Made by a program: the position numbers and the translations under genes. This document shows, piece after piece, positions 8,026-20,400 of a stretch of 64,000 bases of DNA. This DNA is from Spirosoma telluris (GTDB taxonomy: Bacteria > Bacteroidota > Bacteroidia > Cytophagales > Spirosomataceae), in assembly GCA_003259005.1 (NCBI GenBank), contig QLII01000001.1, positions 7,555,001-7,619,000 on the forward strand. Reading direction: 5' to 3'. The notes under the pieces are model-generated. The model did not search any database. It was not told the origin of the DNA and saw only the letters and a program-made list of their open reading frames with translations. The stretch's first letter is position 1, and each line of letters begins with the position of its first letter.

Positions 8026-10847
8026 ATGCCTCTATTCTCGCCTTTAAAAGACCGGTTCGACACTTTGCCGCTCATTCTTTGCGGCCCGATTGTCCGTCGC
8101 GTTGAAACCGAGTTAGTTACCGTTTGGGTAGCGCTCAAAGAGCCCCGAAAAATTAGTCTGGAGCTTTATACCGGTTATTGTAGTCCACCCGATGCCACAT
8201 TTACCGGAAAGACGGTCGCCTTTACATCCACACCGACAGATACGATTGCGGTTGGTAGCAATCTGCACATTGGCCTGGTAACAATAGATACACAGGGCCT
8301 GCTTACGCCCGGAGGAATCGTCTCCTATAATCTTCTTTTTTCCGGGACAAGCGTTGCTGATAGTAATCTAATTTCGCTTGGGTTGCTTAATGAGCCGGTT
8401 GTTTTAGGCTTTAAAGCAGGACAATTGCCATCGTTTCAGGTGGCTCCGTTAAAACTGGAAGACCTGCGGATTGCGCATGGCTCCTGCCGAAAACCCCATG
8501 GAGAAGGGCGCGATGGGTTGGCCATTTTAGCGAAGGTAATGGAAGCCGATTTTACCGATCCCGCTCGGGCGAATGATTCGCAGGTACGCCCTCATTGCCT
8601 TTTTCATACCGGCGATCAGATTTACGCTGATGATGTGTCGGCGTTTCTGGCTCCGCTCCTCAATGATGCTGGAATTCAATTGCTTGGCATCATTGAGTCT
8701 TTGCCCTTACCCAGGCTAACCACCGAAAAGCCAGACAAAAAATTTCCCGTATTGAAACCTGACCTGAGCAATCTGGCCGAAGAAGTAAGCTGGATTGACG
8801 CGACAGCCGAGAAGTGGCCCATGATGCGACGGGCTACCAACTATTACTCGGGGTTTTCGGGGGATGAAGCAAACCACCTAACGGCCTTTGGGGAGTTCTG
8901 TGCTGCTTACCTGTTTCAATGGTCAAATGTACTCTGGCCCGATGCGTTACCCGACCCCGGTGCGTTGTTCGATGCCAGGCTCAGTCAGTCGACCAGTAGT
9001 TCGGCCCTGTATCTGAAACCCTTTTTCCCGAAACCCGCTAATTTCGATCAGTTAGCTGCCGAAGACAAAAAAAAGTATACCGATTCGGTTGCTGAAGCCC
9101 GCAAAACATTTGTAGCTAAAGCTGCCCGACCCGGTTCCGACAGGCATAGTGTATTGGAGTTTAAGGCTGGCCTGGTACTCGTTCGCCGTGCCCTGGCTAA
9201 TGTACCGTCGATCATGATTTTTGATGATCATGATGTAACGGATGATTGGTACCTGACGGGCGGCTGGTCTAAACGTGCGCTTGGAAATCCTTTTGGCAGG
9301 ACAATAATCCGTAATGCCCTGGCTGCGTTTGCATTGTTCCAGGGTAGTGGTAATGACCCTAAGCTCTACCAGAAAGCGGATTCGCCACAAGCCCAGTTAA
9401 TTGCCAGTTTTAAAACACTATTAGGCAAGTATAGAAAAAGTACAGCTTCGCCATCCGAAATTACCCCTGAGCAGGGGAAACAAATCCTGACAGATGCCGA
9501 TAAAATCGATCAGCTACTGGGCTTCAACGACTTTACGTCTCCGCCGGTTAAATGGCATTGCTCGTTCCGACTTGGCGCGACTAAAGTCTACGGATTGGAT
9601 ACCCGGACCCGTCGTGATTTTTCGGATGGTCTCAACTTTCCTCCTAATTTGATTGGCCCTCAGGCGCTTGCCGAGCAATTGCCCGATACCGTCCTGCCCG
9701 CCGGGATCGAGCTGGCGGTTATTATCTCCGCTGCACCTGTACTTGGCCTGGCAACCATGGAAGCAATTGGCCAGCCCATTGTGTCGAGGGTACTCGATGC
9801 GGTGCATATGGGGAAAGAGGGAACTGAAAATAAAGAACGGGATGTCCCCATAAAGGGCATGAAAGTCTGGATATTGAAGCCTGGTCGATTAATCAAAAGG
9901 GGTTCGAAGCTTTTCTGAAACGATGTGCTCCCCTCAAAAAGGTGGTGTTCCTATCGGGCGATGTACATTATGGAATCTCAGCCGAACTCGACTATTACAA
10001 GAAAGGGGAGCCGGAGGCCAGTCGTTTTGTGCAGATGGTAGCCAGCTCGTTCAAAAATAGTAAACCAGAGGGGCAGCTATTAGGCTTGCTGCCAGCCGCA
10101 TTCGCGCAAACAGCGCTCGCTGGCGGACTCAATCGCGAATTTTCGGAGCTGGACCTGTTTGCCTGGGAAGAAGATGCCGACATTAAGAACCTAAAATTCC
10201 GTTTCCAGACCGAACCAGGCCAGTTTCGGGATGCTAACCCCGGCGAATTTCCGTTACGCTATGCTTACGCCCTGAAAAAGAAACCTGTCTTTTTTCCCCT
10301 TCGTGACTGGCCCTTGACCGTATTTCAGCCAAAAGACGGTAGTGGTAATCCAATCGGCGATGAAACGATTCTGAAACGCATTGTTTTAGGCTCAGCCGTA
10401 CCACAGCCCTCTTACCGATGGCGGATGAAAATCGAAATCGATGACCGGCCCGATAATATACGCCTGGCCTCTTTGGGCGCTGGTTTTCTGCTCGACCCGA
10501 CCGCCGACCTGCCTAACCAAATCGACGCGGGTAGCCAACGTAGTTTTGATACCGTTCTGAAACGTAATTCCTTCTTTAGCCGCTCACACATGAGCCGCTT
10601 TGTCAATTGGTATAGCCACGTGGCGTTTGTTCATTTCGAGAAACTAGGGGATTCGTTCAACACCCATCATTCGCAGTTTTTTCAGCCCGATCTGCCCGGT
10701 GATGAATTTAAACCGACCGATACAGAACTGACCTATAAACCCGGCACGTTTCAGCAACCTTACTTCCGCCATACGATTTCGCTTAAAAATGCAGCGATAG
10801 GCGACCAACCTATACTACCCACCGAAAAGGCCGGAACGCCAATCTGA
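8026..10847 (+). CDS. PhoD-like metallophosphoesterase, first gene of the large-protein cluster (one apparent frameshift)
   Basis: The restored protein is about 940 residues. After a beta-rich N-terminal domain (1-145) comes a PhoD/calcineurin-like catalytic core: LRIAHGSCRKP (about 148), HTGDQIYADD (about 194-203), IFDDHDVTDDW (about 398-408) and LSGDVHYG (about 643). These supply the Asp, Asn/Asp and His metal ligands of the family. PhoD-like enzymes hydrolyse phosphodiesters or phosphomonoesters, but the substrate here is unknown. There is no signal peptide or Tat motif, unlike classical secreted PhoD. The frame breaks at a GGG run at 9855-9857; one added base gives KGHESLDIEAWS and joins the halves. 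The next gene begins 21 bases downstream. This is the only recognisable enzyme of the cluster. Confidence 0.8.
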
Positions 10848-10868
10848 TCACACCAAAATGGACTGAAG

Positions 10869-13800
10869 ATGAATAAGATAACCAAGTTCGTCAATCATGT
10901 GAACGACTGGCTCGATCCGCTGCATGACCTCGCTACCGACGAGTCGTTCCGGGGCGAGGTGTTGGCATCGGTGGGGGCAAAGGAAAAAGACACGCCAGCC
11001 GACAAGGCCAAGACGCAGGAAAAATTGACGGGCCTGCTAAAAAAGTTAGATGATCTTCGTAAATGGTTGGGGCTTGATAAAAGCGATGTTCCGAATGCCG
11101 ACAACATCGTGACGCTGGTTAAGCTCTTGCAGGAAGTCAAAATCCTGATCGAGGCCCTGTATGATATTCTGGAGTCCTGCGATTTCGACGATTCGACGAA
11201 CGATGCTGAGGGCAAGCAAATTAAGATCACAAATGCGATCCAGGCTATTTCATCGCTCCTGAGCCTGCTCCTGGTGAAACGCAAATACCCGGCCATTGGG
11301 GCATGGGCCGAAGCCGCTGGTATTTTTACCAGTGAATATAACGAGACAAAACGGGCGCTATACCTGGTGTCGACTGCCGATGTGTTCCGGCCTATTGGTG
11401 ATGCTGATGCCGATCTGAAGCAGCGGATTTCGAAGGCAATTTTCATGGATGCCTCGGCACTACTCCTGCTCTTGTTGCCCGATTCATTCCTGGAAGAAGC
11501 AGGGCAGTTCTTACTCAATTTTGGCTGGGAGCTACCACCCGAAAAAGAGTCATTCAAAAACGCGAATCGGTTTGCCAATCGGGTTTTGCAGCTTCAATAC
11601 GTTCCGGGTACGTTTTTACAGGATTTGTCGGCCGAGCGGTTAGACGATGTGCTGATCTCGTTTGTAACGATACCCGTTATGTCGTCGGATAGCACAATAA
11701 CCGAACCGCTTGGCTATCAGTATCTAGTAAAGTTTGAAACCAGCCTGACCAGCATCCTGCCCGGTGGCGACAAGTTTGGGGGCTTTACTTTTTCCATGCC
11801 TGCCAAGCCAAACCTGAGTATGGTCTGGGGGCATGAAACTGATTTCAGGGTGTTTAGCGCCGATGGGTTTGGCACCGGTTCCCTGCTTGAAATGCTGCTT
11901 CCGGGCACTCAGAAAAAGACCGATGCGCCAACGACAAGGGACATACCTGCTACAAGTACTGCCGCTACAGAGGCAGATGAGGCCAACTCGATTCGCCAGG
12001 GGGATATTGGACTGGTCGTTCAGCCCAAAAAAGTAGGCGAAAAAGATGATCTCGACATCCGGCTCGATTTCCGTGATTTCACCTTTGTACTTTCCGGCGA
12101 TGGGCGTGACGGGTTTATTCAGAAAATACTCCCCGACGGCAATCTGGCAATCAACACCAGCTTTTCTGTAGGCTACTCGCCACGGGGCGGTTTTTATACC
12201 GAAGGTCTCGATGATCGCGATGGGCTCTTCTTTCAGTTTAAAGTTGGCAAAATGCTCTTTGGTGCTTTAGATATCCCCACGCTTTATGTGGGGCTTCGGC
12301 CATCGCTGAAAAAAGACCCGGCCACGGGCCAGCAGGATATAGACGGACTGACATTGGAGACGTCGGCGATGATCAAGCTTGATCTCGGTCCTTTTCACAT
12401 GACGGTAGATCGGCTGGGGCTGGGGCTGACGTTGACGTTCCCGGAAGATGCGCGTGGGAACCTGGGGGGCGCTAATCTCGATCTGGGCCTGAAGCCACCG
12501 TCGGGTATCGGTTTTCTGGTTAAGGCAGGTGCCGTCAAAGGAGGGGGCTTCCTGTCTATTGATCCCGAAAAAGGGCAGTATTTAGGCGCGGCTGAATTGA
12601 CGATTCTGAAAAAACTTTCCCTCAAGGCGGTTGCCGTTATCCTAACCAAACGACCTGATGGGAGCAAAGGATTTTCGTTCTTGCTTATTGTCTCACTGGA
12701 GTTTTCGCCCGCTATCGACTTATTTCTGGGTATCCGGCTCAAAGGCGTTGGTGGACTGGTGGGTATTCATCGCTCCATCGACTTGGATGCCTTTCGTAAC
12801 GGTATCCGCGACGACCGCTTCGACTCGATCCTGTTTCCTGACAATCCCGTTGGCAATGCGCCCACCATCGTGTCGCAAATGACCACCCTGTTCCCTTTTG
12901 GTGAAAGTCATTATGCATTTGGGCTGATGGGGCGGCTGGAATGGGGTAGTTCCAAACTGGTCGACATGAAGGTGGGCCTGCTCATCGACATTGTCAATAC
13001 CGCCAGCGAAAAGGCTAAAGTGGTGAAGTTCGCCATCGTCGGGACTATCAAGATGAGCGTCGATAAGGGGAGCGTTAAGATCGTTCGGTTCAAGTTTAAC
13101 TTTCTGGTTGCATTCGATTTTGAGAAGAAAATGCTCTCGGTCGATGCGGCCCTGTATGACTCTAAATTCGTTCAGTTCGATGTGAAGGGCGAGTTCTATC
13201 TGCGGCTTATCTGGGGCAATGATCCTTGTTTCCTGGCTTCGGTAGGGGGCTGGCACCCCGATTTTCAGCCGCCAGCCGCCTTACAGCTTCCTGCTAAACC
13301 GCAGCGGATATTGATTGCCCTGATGGGTGGCGAAAAGTCAAAGGCTCAACTCAATCTGTCTTTTTATATTGCCCTGACGTCCAATACGTTCCAGTTCGGT
13401 GCCGCCCTGGAGTTGAAAGTAAAGGTTTCCAAATTCCGTCTCGAAGCGGGGCTGTCGCTGGATGCGCTGTTTCGATCACTGACTGATTTTGTTGTCAATT
13501 TTGAAGGAAAACTCCTGATTTTCTGGGGCGACAGTCGGCTGGCAGGCATTACGGTCAAGGGTGTTTTTTCGGGTACGGAGCCCTGGCGTATTCGCGGGTC
13601 AGCAACGTTCAGCATCTGGATTTGGGACTACGACGTTGATTTCGACGTATCGTCTGGCCCGGAAACATCCGAAATCCAGCAGTCGCTTGATGTACTGCCT
13701 GCCCTTGAATCCGCATTGCGCGATACCCGAAACTGGCGCGTAATCCTGCCGCCGGGCCGCCCGTTGCACATCATCCAGCGCAGTGCCGACACCAACAATG

Positions 13801-14458
13801 CGGATTCCAGTGCCGACCAGCCGTTGCTGGCCGATCCGTTAGCCCGTATCGAGGTGGTTCAACAGGTGGTCCCCCTCGGGATTCGGATTGACAAAATTGG
13901 GTATGAGCAGGCGCGGGATTTTCGGAAGTTTGATGTAAAACCAGCCGATGAAGGGGGCACCACAGCCGACGATGACACGATCGACGATTTTTTTGCGCCG
14001 GGGATGTACCTCAATCTGACCGATGCCGACAAGATCAGCCGTAAGTCCTACGAGCTAATGACCGCCGGGCGCGGATTTAGCGACTTCGAAACCGTCACGA
14101 CAGGAGTGGCCTGCCAGGATGACTTTGCGTACGAAGACAAATTTATTGATACCCTGACGCCCCCAGCCAAGCCCCAACCAGTCCGCTTTCACCCGACCGC
14201 ATTCGGCAATTGGTGGCTAATAATGCGGTAGGCCGTTCGGTCTTGGGTCGTACCGCCGGTGTCCAGGCCGAAATCCGGTCGCGGCAAGTGGCGGTACCCC
14301 GGCCGGAATTTATTCTTGTGGACGCGACAACAGGTAAGCCCGTCGATCAGATTAAGGCGCAGAAAAGTATGAGTGCGGCCTATTACGAGCAATGGAAGGC
14401 GCAGAAAGCCAATCCATTACAGAAACTTACGGTTATTCCTGGCTTCGACCGCAACTGA
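10869..14458 (+). CDS. DUF6603-type large protein of the cluster (one apparent frameshift)
   Basis: About 1196 residues after repair. Residues 1-200 are helical and charged. From roughly 260 onward the sequence is beta-rich with long alternating hydrophobic strands, including GGGFLSIDPEKGQYLGAAEL, LGIRLKGVGGLVGIHRSID and FPFGESHYAFGLMGRLEWG. I associate this pattern with DUF6603 proteins, whose function is unknown; the assignment is from memory of the family style. No signal peptide is present, so despite the barrel-like strands it is not an obvious outer-membrane protein. The frame breaks near 14203-14207; adding one base gives TAFRQLVANNAVGRS and continues to the stop at 14456-14458. It lies 24 bases before the next gene. 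Confidence 0.65.
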
Positions 14459-14482
14459 AAAAGGCTTCATCCAACGTAAAAA

Positions 14483-17438
14483 ATGGCTTCATCCTACACT
14501 TTTCTTCCCTGGCTACGACGTGGTTTAGCCAAAAAAATTACCGAACCAGATCCACTGACGAATGCACCCGCCAGTACACCAAATGCGTCGGTGATGGTTG
14601 GGGTAAAATTACTGGCCGATGATCTGGAAAAGCAGACGATTCTTCACCAGACGACCTTGTTAGGACCGGGTGACATTATTGGCATCGAGCGAGACGCCAT
14701 TGTCAAAACGGAACCCCGTGCGGGCATTGTCAATTTCGAGCCTACTTACTTTCCGTACATCGAGTTTTATGAGGAGGATTTACCCTGGCGCTACACACCG
14801 GCTCAGGCGGCAAAGGGTATTCGCCTACGGCCCTGGCTGGCGTTGATCGTGCTGGAAGCGCCTGAATTTGAACGCAAAAATCCGGTTAGTGGCGGTTCCA
14901 ATCGTGTCGTTCTGGTTAAGTCGGCTTTTCAGTCCCTTGTTTTCCCGCCGAGTGATCAAACCTGGGCCTGGGCACACGTTCAGGTGAACGATAATACTCT
15001 CGACCTTTCTGACCTCAGCAAACGCGACATTGCTATCGGGGATGCGCTTACCCGGAATCCGAATGTGGGTTCTTCCCGGCTGCTGTGTCCGAGACGGTTA
15101 CGCCCGAATACGCAGTACTATGCCTTCCTGATCCCTCGTTCGAAAAAGGGCGTGTCGCAGGTTTGAACGGGACGCAGGAAAAAATTGATGCTGCGGGTCG
15201 CTTCGAAGCTTCCTGGGGAAATGAGCAAACATTCATGCCCGGCCATTACCCGATTTACTATGAATGGGCATTCCGAACGGGCGATGACGATGTGGAGACA
15301 TTGGCCGGAAAGATCAAGCCACAGGAGCTGAAGGGACTGGATGTTGGCAAGCTCTGGATGAATGTAGAGGACATTGGCTACGGTAAAAATCTTGAGTATC
15401 ACGGCAGACTTGACCCGGCGAACCCGGACCGACAAGGTGTGATGCCTTTTGAAGGAGCTCTTCGAATGGTGGGTCCTGAAACGCCCACGATGGTTCAGCG
15501 ACCGGGTGCCGATGAGAAAACATGGGTGGGTAACCTGGCCGCACTCCTTAATTTGGGTACCCAGTATCGCACAACGTCCCTGGCGACCTTATCTGGGTTT
15601 ACCCAAAATGTTATCTGGCAGGAGCAGGACGATCCCTTACTGGTGCCGCCTATTTACGGGCGATGGTATGCACAGCAGGATGGAAGTCACACGCTGAAGC
15701 CTGCCCAGCAGGGCAACTGGCTCGAACAGTTGAACCTCGATCCTGCATACCGGGCTGCTGCCGGACTAGGTGCGGAAGTCGTGCGTCAACACCAGGACGA
15801 ATTCGTTGGCCGGGCCTGGGAACAATTCTCTATGCCCCGACGAAACCTGAACATCGAACTACTACGGCTGCGCTTTGCTCAGGAAGTGACCCGAGCCACC
15901 TATGCGAAACATTTTGCCATACCAGCTACGCCAACTGAAGCGGCTATCAACCGGCAGATTGCGTTGACTAATACGCTTCACTCGGTGGTCATGTTGGATG
16001 GGGGACAACGCTAGCGTCTACGCTGTCCGGTTTGAAAGGGGAGACTATGTTTGTCGAACCCACTTATCGGCGGCTTACCCGCACGAATGGCTCCCTGATG
16101 AAACGGTTGAATCAACCCAATTTATACAATCGGGTGGTTATGGCGAGTGCATGGAAGTTTCAGATCAGTGTGCTTACGGTTGCCGCTTCGCAGCCTTTCC
16201 AGAATTTCGATTCGGTACTCACACGAGCCATTGATCCGGAGAAAATTCGGACAGTTAACTTTAGCCTGACAAGACCTAACTGGTTCGATCTGCATGTTGC
16301 CAATGTTAGTCTGGGTTCACGAGACCTGTTCAAGAATGCGTTCGCGGTTCTGAAGAAATCGGTGATGCTCCGCCCCATCCAACGATCTTTGCCGACTGCT
16401 CCGGATACAAAAGGCTGGAGTACTTCGATCCAGCAAAAAATCAGCCCATCAGTCAGTTTTTATAAAAAATTTGTGGACCTAACCGCTGTCAGTGTTAGCT
16501 CCACACCACCGACAACCGTTACGGACGAAGGGACGATTTCGCCGAATAGCTTTAACCCCATCTTTTCGGAACCAACATACAGCTACATCGCTCAATTACA
16601 ACCCGAATTTTTTATCCCGAATCTGGATCAGATCAAGCCCGATTCTGCGGTTGTTCTCCAGGCAAACTCGCGGTTTATTGAGGCCTATCTCGCGGGCCTG
16701 AATCAGGAAATGGCGGTCGAGCTACTCTGGCGCGGATTCCCGGCCGACATGAACGCTACATTCTTCCGCCAGTTCTGGGATGTATCCGAACGGACTTCGG
16801 TAGCTGGATCAGATCAAAGCGATATTCTGCCGATCCGTCAGTGGGCACCTACCAAAGCGCTGGGTACCAATGGACCTTTGGGTAGCGTACCCAATCCACT
16901 GGTGCTGGTGATTAAAGCTGAACTGATAAAGAAGTACCCAACGATTGCGGTGTATGCACATCGGGCTCAGAAGGGAGCGGATGGTTTCCGACGACCTGAT
17001 CCGGCGGCTGATGCGATCAAAACGCCCATTTTTATGGCCCAGCTTGATCCCGATTTTTTGCTGTCAGGCTTTGCGCTGACGGCCGATCAGGTGCTTGGTA
17101 AGTCGGGTGGAGTTGACAAAGATGGCTGGTATTTTGTGTTGGCCGAGCGCCCCGGCGATATGCACTTCGGCATGGATCTCGATGGCTCTCAGGCACCTGC
17201 AACCTGGAATGATCTGAATTGGGGATTACTGCCGCCCAATGTAACGATGCTTGATCTGGACATTCATAAACCAACCGAGCCAACTACCAACCGATCCATT
17301 CATTGGGGAAAAGGGCTAAATGCAACTGCCGATGACCCAACATCTGGCACGGGTGATGCAGCCCAGATGGCGTCCATCCTGCAACAAAAACCCTTCCGGG
17401 TGTTTTTCCATGCCTCCACACTTTTACCAAACTCCTGA
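14483..17438 (+). CDS. Conserved uncharacterised 985-residue protein of the cluster (two apparent frameshifts)
   Basis: Starts MASSYTFLPWLRRGLAKKIT. Two one-base losses, at a CCC run (15133-15135) and a run of five G (16000-16004), split it into three frames; repair gives one 985-residue protein. Conserved-looking blocks include GPGDIIGIERDAIVKTEPR, FEPTYFPYIEFYEEDLPWRY, RLRPWLALIVLEAPEF and, in the C-terminal third, FIEAYLAGLNQEMAVELLWR then FFRQFWDVSE and a late GWYFVLAERPGDMHFGMD and WNDLNWG. I recognise these blocks as recurring in unnamed proteins of actinobacteria and other phyla, found beside relatives of the next two genes, but no function is known to me. No signal peptide, membrane helix or catalytic motif is evident. 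Gap to the next gene: six bases. Confidence 0.65.
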
Positions 17439-17444
17439 GGTACT

Positions 17445-20400
17445 ATGAGCGACTTCAAACAACTACAGGGGAATTACCTCGCGGCCAAACAAGCCTTCAC
17501 TGCGGCTTCCCGGAAGGAATATCTTTCTCGTCAGCAACTACAGCTAAAGGAACGGGAAATTGCTGCTTTTTTAACTGCCGAGCGGTTACCCACATTGCCA
17601 GCCGGACATCCGTTAGCCACTGACCTGGCTACCCTTCAACAAGTACTGACGCTCGACCAAGCTGGTCTCCAACAAGCGGCTTCCAACCTGGAAACGGCTC
17701 GTAAGACCTTTCAGGATGGTGCAGAAGAAACCCCAGGGGCTCCCGGCACTATCGCCGATGTGCCCATCGGGAATGCGCTGGCAAATCTGCCTGCTACTAT
17801 ACCTATCCTGTTACTGCCCCTACGAATACAGACGCGTTTCCGGACGGTGAAGCATATTGCCAGGAATATTCCACCGGAATTGCTTGTCGATGTTAATAAA
17901 CTCACGAACCCACTACTAAAAACACAGATCAGGAGTCTATTACCCAGCCTTGTACCCAAGGCCGATCCGCTGGCTGGGGTTAGTTCACAGGCGTACCTGC
18001 TTTCCAATATAGGCACCCCAGCGGCACGAGCGTTGATTACTAGCCTGAATACAAATGGCCCTTTTGGATTTGGAGTTGCACCCCGGCGTTGGCAAAAAGT
18101 AGAGGATACCTACGAGTTGCTTATCCGGTTTTTTCCGGACGATATTTTCCTCCAAACGCACGAAACGGCCCTAACCGAAGCTGAACAGCAGGCTGGCCAA
18201 ACCTTCTGGCAGGCGATGCTCAATGCGACCCGGGAGCAGCAACTCAATGCCTGGCAAAATTTGCAAACGACTTTTTCGCCAACACGGTCCGCCTGGATTG
18301 CCCGGATGATGCGTCCGACGAATTTTCCCGATGGCCAATTACCAGTAGGCGAAGTGTTGCACTTTCCAACGGTAGACCAGAAAGCCGACGCCTGGACGCT
18401 GCCTGCCCAAACAGAACTCCTGCCCGAACGACTCTCTGTTCGGATGGTTTTTAAAAGTGGAAGTGGCCGTCAGGCCATTGGCAAACCTATCCCCGATTTT
18501 CTGCAACTGGGCTTCGATCCAGCCGAAACGAATGATCAGGCGTTTGCCGAAAAAGGGCAGGGGCTGGACTTGCCGCCTGCCATTCGCTGGCTGACGGATT
18601 TCAGCGAGGCCGAAAAAGTGGGTATGGCGATCCGAATTTCCCTCTCAGCCGCTGAGTTTTCGGCTGGTATTACGCAATTGTTTGTACTGGGCGTGAAAAC
18701 GGGAGCAGACCCCAGCGAAGGGGCTCGTTTGATTACGATGCTGTTCCAGAATCATCAGTTCAAAAGCAACGGCATGGCGTTTCTGCCGCAGGGAACCCCT
18801 ACTAACAACCTACCCGGTCAGCCTTCGGGGTTCAATGCCGATGGTCTTCCGGCTGCTGTGACCTTTGCCAATGAGTTCCCTGTAACACCAAACCAGGACC
18901 CTCAATCGGATGGGCACCGACTGGCAGCGGCACTTGGGCTACCCGTCAATACCTTCGACCGTATCGTGCATGCTGATCGTCGGGAAGGGGAGGAAGCATT
19001 GTTGATGAATCGCGCCCTGTGGCCGGGTACGATGGGCTATTTCCTGGATAACCTCATGCGCCCCGCCATTACTGATGCCGACATTGGAATAGCGAAATCG
19101 TTTTTTCAGAATTACGTGACGGGCCGTGGATTGCTTCCTCCGTTTCGGGTTGGGAAACAGCCATATGGCATCATCCCAACAACTTCCTGGTTGGAATGGA
19201 AGCCCGATGCGACCACTTCGGCTGATGAAATCCGCTTTGTCCAGTTTTTGAAAAAACTGGATCAGCAGTGGAGCCAGTTGATGGGCCAGGTGAAAACGGT
19301 GAAAAAAATCTTTGATCCCACCTCAACAGCTAGCCAGGAAGACCAGAATCGCGACTTTCGCCAACTGCTTTCTGCTCAGGCCAGTTCGACCCGATTTTTT
19401 CGTCGATTGATTGCCGGTGAATACCTGCTCTGGAATCTAAATACCAATGTAGAGCCAGCCGCAGGGGTCAATACAACCGGCATAAAAACCAACCCAAGAG
19501 CCTACCTGAGCTTGCTTCAGGGAGCCAATGGCTGGGGAGAAACACTGACGAAAAAACCTCGAATGCTGGGGAAATTTCTAGAAAACGATCCCTATAAACT
19601 GACTGATTTTCTGTACGATACGTTAGCCGGAACCAACCTTACCAATGCTGACGGAGCGAACTACCTCTTTCTTCTGCTTAATGCAAGTGTTGAGCAATTA
19701 CGGGATCGGGCTTTTGGCGATGATCTGGGCAAGTTTGTAACGCAGGCTTCGTCAAAGCTATTATTTAATCTGGCTCGATTTGCATTGTTGCAGGACTGGA
19801 TAACCGCAGCGACGGCTTTAGTGCAAAAAGAGAACGCCCGTATTAGCGCCTTCGCCCAGCTCGACTTCGAACTGGAATACCTCACCGCCGACGTGAAGCC
19901 GTCGCCCGAGCATCTGGATCTATTTGCCGGGATGTTTACCAGCGATTTCGACACCCGAAAAAACAAATGGGCTTTTCTGGCCGAAAAACTGGCGAGTGGC
20001 GTCACGGCTGGCGATACGATCAAAAGCCAGTTGGGCACTACCGTACCGGCTGATAGTCCCGTACGGCGGGTTCAGGATACACGGGCTGCGTTGACACAAC
20101 TGGCCGCTATCCCGGATGAGCGACTCGAACGGTTGATGACGGAGCACATTGACTTGTGCAGTTTTCGCCTGGACGCCTGGTTGCAGGGCTTGCCATTAAA
20201 ACGATTGGCGGACCAGCGCGGGACTGATGCCAGCAAAACAGGCCTGTTTATAGGCGCTTATGGCTATATCGAAAACCTGATACCCAGCGCCGATAGCTGG
20301 GTAGATATTGAGGAGGTTGCCTCTCCCGTTGTGGCCCCCCCTAATGCTGCTCCCGACCGTGTTGTGATGCCTGTATTCGATTTTTCGCCCTATACGGCCG

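Noticed and set aside
9942-10847. Separate gene encoding a 301-residue protein after the first PhoD part
   Set aside because: It contains the missing C-terminal metal-ligand motif GDVHYG and joins the previous frame when one G is added at 9855-9857.
15085-17438. Two further genes (15085-16014 and 16032-17438) in the cluster
   Set aside because: One added base at 15133-15135 and one at 16000-16004 gives a continuous 985-residue protein; both apparent starts lie inside conserved blocks.
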